Source: JBBIND01 sp037444075 (GTDB taxonomy: Bacteria > Acidobacteriota > Terriglobia > Bryobacterales > Bryobacteraceae). Taken from it: a DNA stretch of 64,000 nucleotides. Below, one piece after another: positions 15,653-24,375 of the stretch. Both the position numbers and the translations under genes were made by a program. The notes below the pieces were generated by a model that saw only the letters and a list, made by a program, of their open reading frames with translations, was not told the origin of the DNA and did no database searches. The stretch covers positions 11,107 through 75,106 of the forward strand of contig JBBIND010000011.1 in the NCBI GenBank assembly GCA_037444075.1. Direction: 5' to 3'. Within the stretch, counting starts at the first letter, position 1. Each line of letters starts with the position of its first letter.

Positions 15653-17812
15653 ATGACCCGGCTGTGTCTGCTGATGGCCATCCTGGCCATGGCTGCGTCT
15701 GGCGCCTCTGACACCGGGGCCGGTGCAAGGGGGATGCCGGATGGCTTCCACCTGGACGGACACCTCCGCGAAGCGGCTTATGGGGAGGCCGTGTTGGTGG
15801 CGCAGCTCACCCAGCAATCGCCGCGCCCCGGCCAGCCGACGCCTTACATCACTACGGTGCGCGTGCTGGTCGCCCGGAGTGCAATCTACTTCGGCTTCGA
15901 GTGCCTTGACCCGGACCCGGCGAGGATCTCCATTAACACGATGCAGCGGGATGCTTCGCTGCGCGGAAACGATACGGTGAGCATCGTGCTGGACCCTTAC
16001 GGCGACAAACGCACGGGCTACTATTTCCAGATCAACGCGGCGGGGGCGCGCGTGGACGGTTTGATCTCGAACCCGGAACGCATCTCCCATGACTGGGACG
16101 GCATCTGGGACGCGCGGACGGCGCGCACCGAGCGCGGCTGGTCCGCCGAGGTTGAGATTCCTGTCCATACGCTCAACTTCAACCCGGGATTGAAGGCCTG
16201 GGGTTTGAACCTGGAGCGGTACGTCGCCCGCGACCAGGTTACGCTGCGCTGGAATTCGCCCACGCTGGATTCGTTTCTCTACGACATGAGCCGCGCGGGC
16301 TCTCTCAGCGGCGTCGAGGGCCTCACGCAGGGCCGCGGCCTGGATTTCACGCCCTACGCCATAGGCCGCATGAAGGAAGCGTTTGGACGAACGCCGCGGG
16401 TGTGGCAGGGCACCGGCGGCCTCGACCTGACCTGGCGCATCACCCCCCAACTGGCGGCCGTATTTACCGGGAACACGGATTTCGCGGAGACTGAAGTGGA
16501 CACGCGCCAGATCAACCTCACCCGGTTCCCGCTTTTCTTTCCCGAAAAACGCGCGTTCTTTCTGGAAGGCTCGAATCAGTTCGAGTTCGGGCTGGGCCTG
16601 GGCCGGACGTTCATCCCGTTCTTCACGCGCCGCGTGGGCTTGTTCAGGGGACAGCAGATCCCCATCGATGCGGGGGTGAAGCTCAACGGACGGTTGGGCA
16701 ACTGGAACCTGGCTCTCATCGACGTTCAGACCCGCGCGACCGCGCTTGCGCCGTCGGCCAATCTGTTCGCGGGCCGCATCTCGCATGACTACACGCGCAA
16801 CCTGCGGGTCGGCGCCCTGTTCACCAACGGGAATCCCGACGGGCGCAGGAGGAACACGCTGGCGGGCTTGGACGCGGTCTGGCAGACGTCGGAATTCCGC
16901 GGCGACAAGAATTTCATGGTGGGCGTGTGGACTGTCATGACAGCCGGAGACATTCCGAAGGGACGCCGGAGCGGGTGGGGATATAGGGTGGATTACCCGA
17001 ATGACCTGTTGGACTGCTCCACCACGTTCGATGACTTCGGCGACGCGCTGGCCCCCGCCCTGGGGTTTCTCCCCCGCCCGGGCACGCGCCAGTATTCGGC
17101 GGGTTGCCGCCTCATGCCGCGTCCTTCCAAGGACGGACCCTTCGGCTTCATACGGCAGCAGACCTTCGGCAACCGGTATTCGCGCGTCACCAACCTGCGC
17201 GGCGTCAACGAGAGCTGGGATTTCCGCATCTCCCCCATCGATGTGCAGTTCGAATCCGGAGAGCAGTTCGAGTTCACGTGGGAACCTCAGTACGAGTTCC
17301 TCACCAGACCCTTTGAGGTCACCAACGGGCTTGCCATCCCGGCTGGCGCTCACCGCTTCAACAGGTGGGAAGTGGAGGCTGCCACAAGCTCTCACCGTCA
17401 GCTGCGGGTGTCGGTTTCTGTCGAGCGGGGCGGCTTCTACAACGGACGCCTGACACAGTGGGAGAGCAGCCTCGACTGGACCTCCCCTGACGGGCGGTAC
17501 CAGGTAGGCTTAGGGGCGGAACAGAATTTCGGCCGTTTGCCGGCGGGCAATTTCGTGCAGCGCCTCTGGCAGTTGCAGGCGGCCTTCGCCTGGAGCCCCA
17601 ATCTGGTGCTCACCAGCTACCTTCAGTTCGACACCGAGTCGCAGAACCTTGGGACGAACACGCGGTTGCGCCGCACGCTGAAACCCGGGCGCGAACTGTT
17701 CTTCGTCTGGAACCGCGGGTGGCAGCGGCTGCGGCGCAGTCCTCACGAGATGATCCTGGCGCCGGATACGGAATTTCTGGCCGTGAAACTGCGCTGGACC
17801 TTCAGGCAGTGA
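15653..17812 (+). CDS. Secreted CBM9-like / DUF5916 outer-membrane barrel protein
   Basis: The 719-residue protein has a signal peptide (residues 1-18), then a CBM9-like sugar-binding beta-sandwich at ~25-215 (DGHLREAAYGEA, TTVRVLVARSAIYFGFECLD, NDTVSIVLDPYGDKRTGYYF, GWSAEVEIPVHTLNF), and a DUF5916 C-terminal region at ~230-719 with strands such as FFPEKRAFFLEGSNQFEFG and repeated RxGxLxxxWxxx patterns. The two-domain layout is standard for the family, whose function is not established; the barrel suggests an outer-membrane location and the CBM9 part carbohydrate contact. It lies downstream of the TonB-type receptor. A second member of the family is at 33971-36235. Confidence 0.82.
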   Translation: MTRLCLLMAILAMAASGASDTGAGARGMPDGFHLDGHLREAAYGEAVLVAQLTQQSPRPGQPTPYITTVRVLVARSAIYFGFECLDPDPARISINTMQRDASLRGNDTVSIVLDPYGDKRTGYYFQINAAGARVDGLISNPERISHDWDGIWDARTARTERGWSAEVEIPVHTLNFNPGLKAWGLNLERYVARDQVTLRWNSPTLDSFLYDMSRAGSLSGVEGLTQGRGLDFTPYAIGRMKEAFGRTPRVWQGTGGLDLTWRITPQLAAVFTGNTDFAETEVDTRQINLTRFPLFFPEKRAFFLEGSNQFEFGLGLGRTFIPFFTRRVGLFRGQQIPIDAGVKLNGRLGNWNLALIDVQTRATALAPSANLFAGRISHDYTRNLRVGALFTNGNPDGRRRNTLAGLDAVWQTSEFRGDKNFMVGVWTVMTAGDIPKGRRSGWGYRVDYPNDLLDCSTTFDDFGDALAPALGFLPRPGTRQYSAGCRLMPRPSKDGPFGFIRQQTFGNRYSRVTNLRGVNESWDFRISPIDVQFESGEQFEFTWEPQYEFLTRPFEVTNGLAIPAGAHRFNRWEVEAATSSHRQLRVSVSVERGGFYNGRLTQWESSLDWTSPDGRYQVGLGAEQNFGRLPAGNFVQRLWQLQAAFAWSPNLVLTSYLQFDTESQNLGTNTRLRRTLKPGRELFFVWNRGWQRLRRSPHEMILAPDTEFLAVKLRWTFRQ

Positions 17813-17831
17813 CACCGGCCGCGCGCAACGC

Positions 17832-19016
17832 CTACGCTGTGCGCAGCAGTTCTTCCCAGCTAACTTCCCGCCTGGACTGGTAGGCCAGGCGGCCGAGCAG
17901 CGCGGCCAGAGTGGCTTCCACGGCGTCCTTGGCCATGTTGTAGGGCTTGTTGCCCACGATGCTGGCGAAGAAGGCTTCCACCGCGTCGATGGTGATTTCG
18001 CGGGCCGATTCGCGCCTCTCCATCAGGCTGCGGTCGGAAAGGTCATCCGCGTGGCGGAAGGCCACGTTCGGCGTCATGCCGTGCAGCTTGTAGTACGTGC
18101 GCGCCGTCTCGAGCATGCCGAGCGAGCCGTAGAACTGCTCTTTCACATCGCGGAACCCGGCCGTGTGCTTGATGCTGATCAGCCAGCCCTGAATGCCGTT
18201 CGGGTAGACGTAGACGATGTTGTGGTTGTCGGAATCCCAGTCTCCGTATGGTATCGGGTAGCGGAGGCCACCCCGTCCTGAGGCGCTCAGCGGGTGGTGG
18301 TTGGCGAACCAGTTGAGCACGTCGATGCCGTGGCAGTCCTGTTCGACGATGGCGCCGCCGGAAGTTTCCATCCAGCGCCCCCAATGGCGGTTCTTCTGGT
18401 CCTCGAGCGGGTACTGCGACTTGAAGGAAGTTGATGGCGTGCCACCCAGAATCCAGTAGCTCATCATGAGCTTCATTTCGCCGATCTTGCCGGTGCGCAG
18501 ATAGTTCTCCGCGGTGAGGTACTCCGGACTGAAACGCTGCTGGAAACCAAAGGCGATCGTCTTCGTCTTGTCCGCTTTGTCTGAAGCCCTTTGAACGCGC
18601 AGCGCCCCAGACACATCGGCGGAGGCGGGCTTTTCACAGAAGATGTGCTTGCCCGCCTGCACCGCGGCTTCAAAATGCTCCGGGTGCAGGTAGACAGGCG
18701 ATGCAATGAGGACGGCATCAATATCTTTGCGCGCGAGGAGATCCCGGTAATCCTTGTAAGCCTGCACCTTGTCGGCTCCCGGCAGCCGGGTCTTGGCGGA
18801 ATCGATGCGGTCCGGGTAGAGGTCGCAGATGGCGCCCAACCGCGCGCGTGTGTCTCTGGTCATGTGGGCGCCGACGTAAATGCCGCGCCCGCCGGCGCCG
18901 ATGACGCCGAAGCTCACCGCGGAATTCGCCTGCGTGCCGAAGGCGGTCTCCGGCCTCAGGATCATTAGGTTGGCGGCCACCCCTGCGAGGGCTCCGCGCC
19001 TGGTCAGGTTGCTCAT
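17832..19016 (-). CDS. Exported Gfo/Idh/MocA-family oxidoreductase
   Basis: The 394-residue protein starts MSNLTRRGALAGVAANL, a twin-arginine-type signal; the ATG at 19016 has AGGAGG upstream and is preferred over the in-frame start at 19052. The NAD(P)-binding Rossmann motif is VSFGVIGAGGRGIYVG, followed by the DAVLIASPVYLH segment and the EKPAS motif with the catalytic Lys. The C-terminal domain carries EQDCHGIDVLNWF. These enzymes oxidise or reduce sugar hydroxyls, and exported members are frequent in Acidobacteriota and Planctomycetes. It is divergent from a DUF1080 gene across 185 bases, which suggests a shared glycoside pathway. The substrate is unknown. Confidence 0.85.
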   Translation of the reverse strand: MSNLTRRGALAGVAANLMILRPETAFGTQANSAVSFGVIGAGGRGIYVGAHMTRDTRARLGAICDLYPDRIDSAKTRLPGADKVQAYKDYRDLLARKDIDAVLIASPVYLHPEHFEAAVQAGKHIFCEKPASADVSGALRVQRASDKADKTKTIAFGFQQRFSPEYLTAENYLRTGKIGEMKLMMSYWILGGTPSTSFKSQYPLEDQKNRHWGRWMETSGGAIVEQDCHGIDVLNWFANHHPLSASGRGGLRYPIPYGDWDSDNHNIVYVYPNGIQGWLISIKHTAGFRDVKEQFYGSLGMLETARTYYKLHGMTPNVAFRHADDLSDRSLMERRESAREITIDAVEAFFASIVGNKPYNMAKDAVEATLAALLGRLAYQSRREVSWEELLRTA

Positions 19017-19189
19017 CGTGTCTCCTCCTGAAATCCGGCTCAAGTCTGACAAGCCGTGTTACCTGTTGGACCCGCAACTCCGGGTCAAATAAAGACTGTA
19101 CCAGATGAGCGTGGAAGATTCCCTTTCCCGTACGGGTTTCCGCGGGTTTTCCTGCACCTGCGGTTCCCCCGCTCCGCCCGCTGGCGTCG

Positions 19190-19195
19190 CATAAT
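19190..19195 (+). promoter_or_regulatory. -10-like hexamer before the DUF1080 gene
   Basis: CATAAT ends 6 bases before the ATG at 19202, with no Shine-Dalgarno sequence between. It lies in the 185-base divergent gap shared with the MocA-type gene. Confidence 0.35.
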
Positions 19196-19201
19196 CGGAG
19201 A

Positions 19202-19930
19202 ATGCTTCTGCAATCTCGTGTTTGGATCCTCACGGCGGCGCTTCTGGTGGGAGCTGCCGCACTGGCCGGACAGACGGCAGGGCAACCCAGGGTAGTGCAT
19301 CCGGGCGAGCCGGGGCGCGCCCCATCGGACGCCGTCGTGCTCTTCGACGGCAGCGACCTGGCGAATTGGACGGCGCGCGGCGATATCACCAAGTGCGCCA
19401 TCGAGGAAGGCGCATTGGCCTGTTCCACGGGCTCAGGACATCTCATCAGCAAGCAGAGCTTCACTGATGCCCAGATTCACCTCGAGTTCGCCATTCCGTC
19501 CATGCCGGAAATGAAAGGACAGCTGAAGGGCAACAGCGGCGTCTACCTCCACAACCGGTTTGAGATTCAGATTCTGGATTCCCACGAAAATCCTACTTAC
19601 GCGGTGGGAGCCAACGCAGCGCTTTACGGGCAGGCGCCGCCGCTCGTGAACGCTTCCCGCCCGCCTGAGCAGTGGCAGAGCTTCGACATCATTTTCCGCG
19701 CCCCGCGCTGCAACAAGCGCGGGCAACTGGTGGAGCAGGGCGTCTTTACCTTGCTCCACAACGGCGTCCTGGTGCATGACCACGTGCGCATCGAGGGCAG
19801 CGAAAGAAGCTGCGAAAAGGGCAAAGAAGGTCCGGCGGAGGGCACCTTGCTGCTTCAGGACCATAGCGGCTTCAAAGACGCGCCGATGACCAAGATGAAG
19901 TTCCGCAACGTCTGGCTCCGTCCGCTATAG
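19202..19930 (+). CDS. Secreted DUF1080 (3-keto-disaccharide hydrolase domain) protein
   Basis: The 242-residue protein has a signal peptide (MLLQSRVWILTAALLVGAAALAG region) and a single concanavalin-like DUF1080 domain: VVLFDGSDLANWTARG at the start, GNSGVYLHNRFEIQILDS in the middle and GTLLLQDHSG ... MKFRNVWLRPL at the end. Members of this family are described as 3-keto-glycoside hydrolases/lyases acting on glycosides first oxidised at C3. That fits the divergent MocA-type oxidoreductase. The product would be periplasmic or extracellular. An O-methyltransferase gene follows 19 bases downstream. Confidence 0.88.
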   Translation: MLLQSRVWILTAALLVGAAALAGQTAGQPRVVHPGEPGRAPSDAVVLFDGSDLANWTARGDITKCAIEEGALACSTGSGHLISKQSFTDAQIHLEFAIPSMPEMKGQLKGNSGVYLHNRFEIQILDSHENPTYAVGANAALYGQAPPLVNASRPPEQWQSFDIIFRAPRCNKRGQLVEQGVFTLLHNGVLVHDHVRIEGSERSCEKGKEGPAEGTLLLQDHSGFKDAPMTKMKFRNVWLRPL

Positions 19931-19949
19931 TGAAAGGCGGACTGCTGAC

Positions 19950-20606
19950 ATGAACGTAAGGCGAATCTCCCTTCTGACTGGCCTCGCCCTCGCCGCGCTC
20001 GCGGCTCTGGCGGCTGGGGCGGCCCTGTATTTCCAGTGGCCGCGCGCATCCGGTCCGCCGCTGGCCAGCACGGAAGCGGAACAGCGAGTGCTGGGCGTCA
20101 TCGAGAACGTGCGCCGGTCCGGCCGGACGTATCGAAGTGTCAGCGAGGACATGGGGCGTATGCTTCGCCTGCTGACGGAAGCGGTTGACGCCAGGATCGT
20201 GGTCGAGATTGGCACCTCCACAGGGTATTCGGGCCTGTGGTTTTGTGTTGCTTTGCAGCGAACGGGCGGCCGGCTGCTGACCTTTGAGATTGACGCAGAG
20301 CGTGCAGCCATGGCCCGGGAGCATTTCAGCCAGGCGGGCGTGGATGGACTCGTCACCGTGATCGAGGGTGACGCCCATGCGAAGGTAACTCAGTTGAAGG
20401 AACCGATCGATGTCCTGTTCCTGGATGCGGACAAGTCGGGCTACACCGGCTATTTGCAGAAACTGTTGCCGCTCGTCAGACCGGGCGGGTTGATCTTGGC
20501 CGACAACGTGAGCATGGCCCCGGACTACATGAGGTCCGTCGAATCCAACCCGGCACTGGAAACTGTCTATCGGGGAGAACTCGGCATTACCCTGAAGAAA
20601 CGCTGA
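19950..20606 (+). CDS. Membrane-anchored class I O-methyltransferase
   Basis: A 218-residue protein with an N-terminal hydrophobic helix (residues 7-28) and a catechol-O-methyltransferase/CCoAOMT-type domain: VVEIGTSTGYSGLWFC is motif I, LLTFEIDAERAAMA the acidic strand, IDVLFLDADKSGY the metal-binding region and GGLILADNVS the next strand. The metal-binding Asp residues of this branch are present. An N-terminal membrane anchor or signal is unusual for a SAM-dependent enzyme, because SAM is cytoplasmic; an inward-facing anchor is the simplest reading. It follows the DUF1080 gene closely and probably shares its transcript. The substrate is unknown. Confidence 0.8.
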   Translation: MNVRRISLLTGLALAALAALAAGAALYFQWPRASGPPLASTEAEQRVLGVIENVRRSGRTYRSVSEDMGRMLRLLTEAVDARIVVEIGTSTGYSGLWFCVALQRTGGRLLTFEIDAERAAMAREHFSQAGVDGLVTVIEGDAHAKVTQLKEPIDVLFLDADKSGYTGYLQKLLPLVRPGGLILADNVSMAPDYMRSVESNPALETVYRGELGITLKKR

Positions 20607-20634
20607 ACACTCAGCGGAGGCAAGAGAGCGCGTG

Positions 20635-20648
20635 GGCCGGCGCCGGCC
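20635..20648. repeat. Perfect 14-base GC palindrome between convergent genes
   Basis: GGCCGGCGCCGGCC lies between the O-methyltransferase stop and the convergent M2 peptidase stop. It could form part of a bidirectional terminator, but it has no loop and may be a chance product of the high GC content. Confidence 0.35.
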
Positions 20649-20663
20649 TCTTCCCCGCCCGGC

Positions 20664-22442
20664 TCAGTGGGGGGCGTTCTCTTTTTCCAGGAACTCGCGA
20701 AGCGGCTGAAAATACTCCAGAAGCGCCCGCGGGCTTAAGTCCTCGCCGGTCGCCTCCTTCAGTACGTGATGCCACTCCGCGGTGGCGCCCTGACTCAGAA
20801 TCCCCATCAGCCAGCGGCCCACTTCCTTGTTGCCGTAGTAATTGCACTCGCGAGGATCCTGCTTGAGTATCTTGCGGGCTATGTGATCGTGCAGTTGATA
20901 TTTCAGCAGTGTGGCGATGGCGTAGTCATAGTACTGCGCCGCGTCGTCAATCACGTGCGTCTTCGTGCAGCCGTCGCAGAGTTCCTCTCCGCGCGAGGCC
21001 GGCGGGTCAATGGCCTGGTAGCGGCGCACCAACTCCCACCACCGCTGATTGAACTGCTTCTCCGGCAGCCGCTGCTCATAGAGGTCGTGCTCAAAGCGCG
21101 TCATGGTGCCCGCCGACCAGGGCAGGAAGACCACGGAGCTATCGAGCGCCTCGCTGAGAAGCTGCTGCACAAGATCTACTTTGCGGTCCGCGGGCATGAC
21201 TCCGATTTGCCTGAGGTAGGCAGGCTGCCGCGCCGCCATGCCGATGAGTTCGCCCACGGCTTCGTGGAAGGCCCGGTTCAAACCCTCCCGCAGGACGTGC
21301 GGCACGCGCGGGTTGGAGTAAGCCATGAAGTAGTACACGTGCCCAAGTTCGTGATGGCTGGTCTCAAACCAGCGGTAGTTGGGGATGACGCTCATGAGGC
21401 TGCGGACGTCGGCAGCCCGGTCCATGTGCCACGCCGAAGCGTGCGTGTTCTTTTTCCGCTTGGATCCCTGCGGAAGCTGGTACAGGTCAGACCGTTCCCA
21501 GAAGCTCTTCGGCAACGGCGGCATCCCGATCGAGACATAGAAGCGTTCCGCCTGCTGCACGACCCACTCCGGGCTCCTGTCGCGGAACAGCGGGTCGAGG
21601 TTCACGGCTTCCACCAGCCCGGGCCACTCCTGACCCCAACGGTTGGCCAGCCAATGCGCCGGCAGCCTTTCCGGAACCGGCTGCTTGTAGCGCTCGGCCA
21701 GTTTGCGGCGGGTCCACGCATGCAATTGCTGGTAAAGCGGTTGGACATCGCGAACTGTCCGATCCATCAACTCGAGCATGTCAGACACCTGCATGCCGTA
21801 GTCGGCAACCTGGAGGTGGAAGTAGGACGAGTACCCGAGCTCACTGGCTACGCGATTGCGGAGGTCCCGTACCCGTGCAAGCCCCGGCTTGAGAACGCGC
21901 CCGGTCTGTTTGCTTACTTCCCAGACGCGGCGCCGTTCGTTCAAATCGCGCGAAGTGAGCAGCGTCTCGTCTATCTGGTTGGCGGTGATGGGACGGGCGC
22001 AATCCGCGCCCCGCGTTTCAAGGCAGAAAGTGAACCCGTCGAGCGTCGCCTCCAGGCGCGCCTCTTCCTCGACGCGCGACTTCACAATATCCGGAATCGT
22101 GCCCGGCGATTCAGCGGCATTCAACAGGATCTTGTCCAACTGGCGGAACTCCAGTTGAGTCAATTCCTCTTTGAGCCCCAGATGCCGGCGGCTGCTTTCA
22201 ATCACGTAGCGGCTGCCGCGGAAGGCGGCCAGTGCCATGTCAGCGCCGATCCGTTGCCCGGTGTGCAGATCGCTCACGTCGGTGGAGGCTTTCCAGTGCG
22301 CATCAGCCGCTGCCGCGTACAAACGCTGGTCAACCTCGTTGTACATCTGCAGAAACTGCTGGACGCCGCCCACGCTTTCCGGAGCACTTCCCGAACATCC
22401 GGCCAGCACGACCCCTCCCAGCAAAAGGATGGTCCGTTTCAC
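20664..22442 (-). CDS. M2-family metallopeptidase lipoprotein (peptidyl-dipeptidase A-like)
   Basis: Read from the GTG at 22442, the 592-residue protein has a lipoprotein signal with lipobox LAGC (Cys16). The zinc site HHELGHVYYFM (His364, Glu365, His368) and the downstream FHEAVGE (third ligand near Glu394) match the M2 family that includes angiotensin-converting enzyme. Such enzymes remove C-terminal dipeptides; this one would act in the periplasm. The long helical N-terminal region and total size are normal for bacterial M2 peptidases. It begins 41 bases after the purA stop on the same strand, so the two may be co-transcribed, although no functional link is known. Confidence 0.9.
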   Translation of the reverse strand: MKRTILLLGGVVLAGCSGSAPESVGGVQQFLQMYNEVDQRLYAAAADAHWKASTDVSDLHTGQRIGADMALAAFRGSRYVIESSRRHLGLKEELTQLEFRQLDKILLNAAESPGTIPDIVKSRVEEEARLEATLDGFTFCLETRGADCARPITANQIDETLLTSRDLNERRRVWEVSKQTGRVLKPGLARVRDLRNRVASELGYSSYFHLQVADYGMQVSDMLELMDRTVRDVQPLYQQLHAWTRRKLAERYKQPVPERLPAHWLANRWGQEWPGLVEAVNLDPLFRDRSPEWVVQQAERFYVSIGMPPLPKSFWERSDLYQLPQGSKRKKNTHASAWHMDRAADVRSLMSVIPNYRWFETSHHELGHVYYFMAYSNPRVPHVLREGLNRAFHEAVGELIGMAARQPAYLRQIGVMPADRKVDLVQQLLSEALDSSVVFLPWSAGTMTRFEHDLYEQRLPEKQFNQRWWELVRRYQAIDPPASRGEELCDGCTKTHVIDDAAQYYDYAIATLLKYQLHDHIARKILKQDPRECNYYGNKEVGRWLMGILSQGATAEWHHVLKEATGEDLSPRALLEYFQPLREFLEKENAPH

Positions 22443-22483
22443 ACCGAGATTGTATGCCAACTCGCGCCGCAGCGGGCGGCGGC

Positions 22484-23788
22484 TTATTGGAGGAGGTCTT
22501 CCAGCCGGCTGCCGGCCACAATCAGCGTCTGGTTCCGCTCCGGTCCGGTGGAGACGCAACCCACCTCGATTCCGGTACGCTCCTCCAGGAACTTCAGGTA
22601 GTCTTTGGCCTTGGCTGGCAGGTCGGCGTAGTCGGTCACGCCGCGGGTGACGCTGTTCCAGCCAGGCATCGTTTCATAGACCGGAACAAGCTGCTCGATG
22701 CCGCCGCGCGTGGCGGGCATTTCCTCCACGGTTTCCCCTTCGCACTCGTAGGCTACGCAGACGGGGATCTCCTCGAACTCATCCAGCACGTCCAGCTTCG
22801 TCAGCAGCAGGCTGTCAAACCCGTTGACCATGGCGGTGTAGCGCAGCAGCGGAACGTCGAACCAGCCGCAGCGCCGCGGACGGCCCGTGACCGCCCCGTA
22901 CTCGTTGCCCGCCTGCCGTATCCGGTCGCCCATTTCGCCGTGCGCTTCCGAGGGGAACGGCCCGCCGCCCACGCGCGTCACGTACGCCTTGGACACGCCG
23001 AGAATTCCGTCAATCCGGGTGGGGGGAACGCCCGTGCCCGTTGATACGCCGCCCGCCGAAGCGCTCGAAGAGGTGACGAACGGATAGGTCCCGTGGTCCA
23101 CGTCGAGCATGGTTCCTTGCGCGCCTTCAAACAGAACCCGTTGGCCCTGTTGAATAGCTTCGTTAAGCAGCCGCGCCGTATCGCAGACCATCGGCCGCAG
23201 CCGCTCTGCGTACTCCCGGTATTGCCCGAGGATGCGGTTGACGTCGACCTCGTCGGTGATGCCGAAAGCCTTTGCCAGGGTGATCTTGTCCCCCGCCAGA
23301 GCATCAAAGAGGGACGGGAAGGCCTCCTGATCCAGCAAGTCAGCCATGCGCAGTCCGCGCCGCCCGGTCTTGTCCTCATAGCACGGGCCGATGCCGCGCG
23401 AGGTGGTGCCGATGGCCACGCGGCCGGGCAGCACCTCGCTGATCTTCTCCACGATGCGGTGAAACGGGAAGATCACGTGCGCCCGGTTGCTGATGGAAAG
23501 CTGATTGTTGACGTCCAGACCCGCGGAGGTAAGGGACTCGATCTCCTCGATCAGGGCAACGGGATCAACAACCACTCCATTGCCGATCACCACACGCGTT
23601 CCCGGGCGCAGAATGCCGCTAGGGATCAGCTTCAGGATGAACTTCTTCTCGCCCATGAAGACCGTGTGGCCGGCGTTGTGCCCCCCTTGGTAGCGGGCTA
23701 CTATGTCGAAGCGTTCCGAGAAAAGGTCCACCATCTTCCCTTTCCCTTCATCGCCCCATTGTGCGCCTAGAATGACAAGGTTGCTCAT
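22484..23788 (-). CDS. purA: Adenylosuccinate synthetase
   Basis: The 434-residue protein is full length for PurA. It starts MSNLVILGAQWGDEGKGKMVD, the GTP/IMP-binding signature, followed by GGHNAGHTV with the catalytic His, a GTTSRGIGPCYEDK motif, FEGAQGTMLDVDHGTYPFVT, and a VTGRPRRCGWFD segment. It converts IMP and aspartate with GTP to adenylosuccinate in AMP synthesis. TAGAAT on the minus strand at 23809-23814 is a candidate -10 element, giving a short leader. The M2 peptidase gene follows. Confidence 0.97.
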   Translation of the reverse strand: MSNLVILGAQWGDEGKGKMVDLFSERFDIVARYQGGHNAGHTVFMGEKKFILKLIPSGILRPGTRVVIGNGVVVDPVALIEEIESLTSAGLDVNNQLSISNRAHVIFPFHRIVEKISEVLPGRVAIGTTSRGIGPCYEDKTGRRGLRMADLLDQEAFPSLFDALAGDKITLAKAFGITDEVDVNRILGQYREYAERLRPMVCDTARLLNEAIQQGQRVLFEGAQGTMLDVDHGTYPFVTSSSASAGGVSTGTGVPPTRIDGILGVSKAYVTRVGGGPFPSEAHGEMGDRIRQAGNEYGAVTGRPRRCGWFDVPLLRYTAMVNGFDSLLLTKLDVLDEFEEIPVCVAYECEGETVEEMPATRGGIEQLVPVYETMPGWNSVTRGVTDYADLPAKAKDYLKFLEERTGIEVGCVSTGPERNQTLIVAGSRLEDLLQ

Positions 23789-23808
23789 GTGAATGACCAG
23801 GAAGTAAC

Positions 23809-23814
23809 ATTCTA
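23809..23814 (-). promoter_or_regulatory. Candidate -10 element of purA
   Basis: TAGAAT on the minus strand, 20 bases before the purA ATG at 23788, would give a leader of about 13 bases. No clear -35 was identified. Confidence 0.35.
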
Positions 23815-23907
23815 GCGCGAGCCTGCGGGGTGCGGCTCCGGCTATGTTAACCTGAGGATTCAGCCAACCGCAGCGCAGCCGTCCGGGTGCGCGCGTCCCG
23901 GAGGAAT

Positions 23908-24375
23908 ATGAAGGTTTGCAACATTTTCAGGGCCCTCGGCAGCGAGGGCTTTGCCGGTATTGTGCGGGAAATTTCGATCGGCAAACTGAAGACTTACCAG
24001 GTCTACGAACGGCTGAAAATACGTTCGCGGCTGCCCAAGCTTAACCAGGAAGGTTTACGCAAAGGAGCCGCGCGGTTCTGGGAGCGGCTGGGCGAAGGGG
24101 ATGAGGATTTGGCCGCTGACCTGGCTCAAGCCATCCTGGTTTCGCGCCTCGACGTCGTGGTGGCAGTGCTTGATTACCTGGGCATCGCCCACGAGGAAGG
24201 CTTCTTTCAGAAGAACCTCGACGCTTCGCACGCCCTCACCGAGGGATGGCAGCAGCGCGCGGTGGACAACTTCCGCGGCCGCTTCAGCGAGCCTCTGCTC
24301 GTGTTCTACGTGAACCACCTGGCGCAGGAACTCACTCCAGAGGCGGATCTCTTCAAACCGGCGGGAGCCGCCTGA
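23908..24375 (+). CDS. Conserved-looking hypothetical protein coupled to pheS
   Basis: A 155-residue protein starting at ATG 23908, directly after GGAGGAAT; an in-frame GTG at 23887 is less likely. It has no signal or membrane segment and is predicted mostly helical (FWERLGEGDEDLAADLAQAI, LDVVVAVLDYLGI, FFQKNLDASHALTEGW). I do not recognise the family. Its TGA shares a base with the ATG of pheS (TGATG at 24373-24377), so translation of pheS is likely coupled to it. This suggests a role linked to translation or phenylalanine supply, but no motif supports a specific activity. Confidence 0.7.
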   Translation: MKVCNIFRALGSEGFAGIVREISIGKLKTYQVYERLKIRSRLPKLNQEGLRKGAARFWERLGEGDEDLAADLAQAILVSRLDVVVAVLDYLGIAHEEGFFQKNLDASHALTEGWQQRAVDNFRGRFSEPLLVFYVNHLAQELTPEADLFKPAGAA

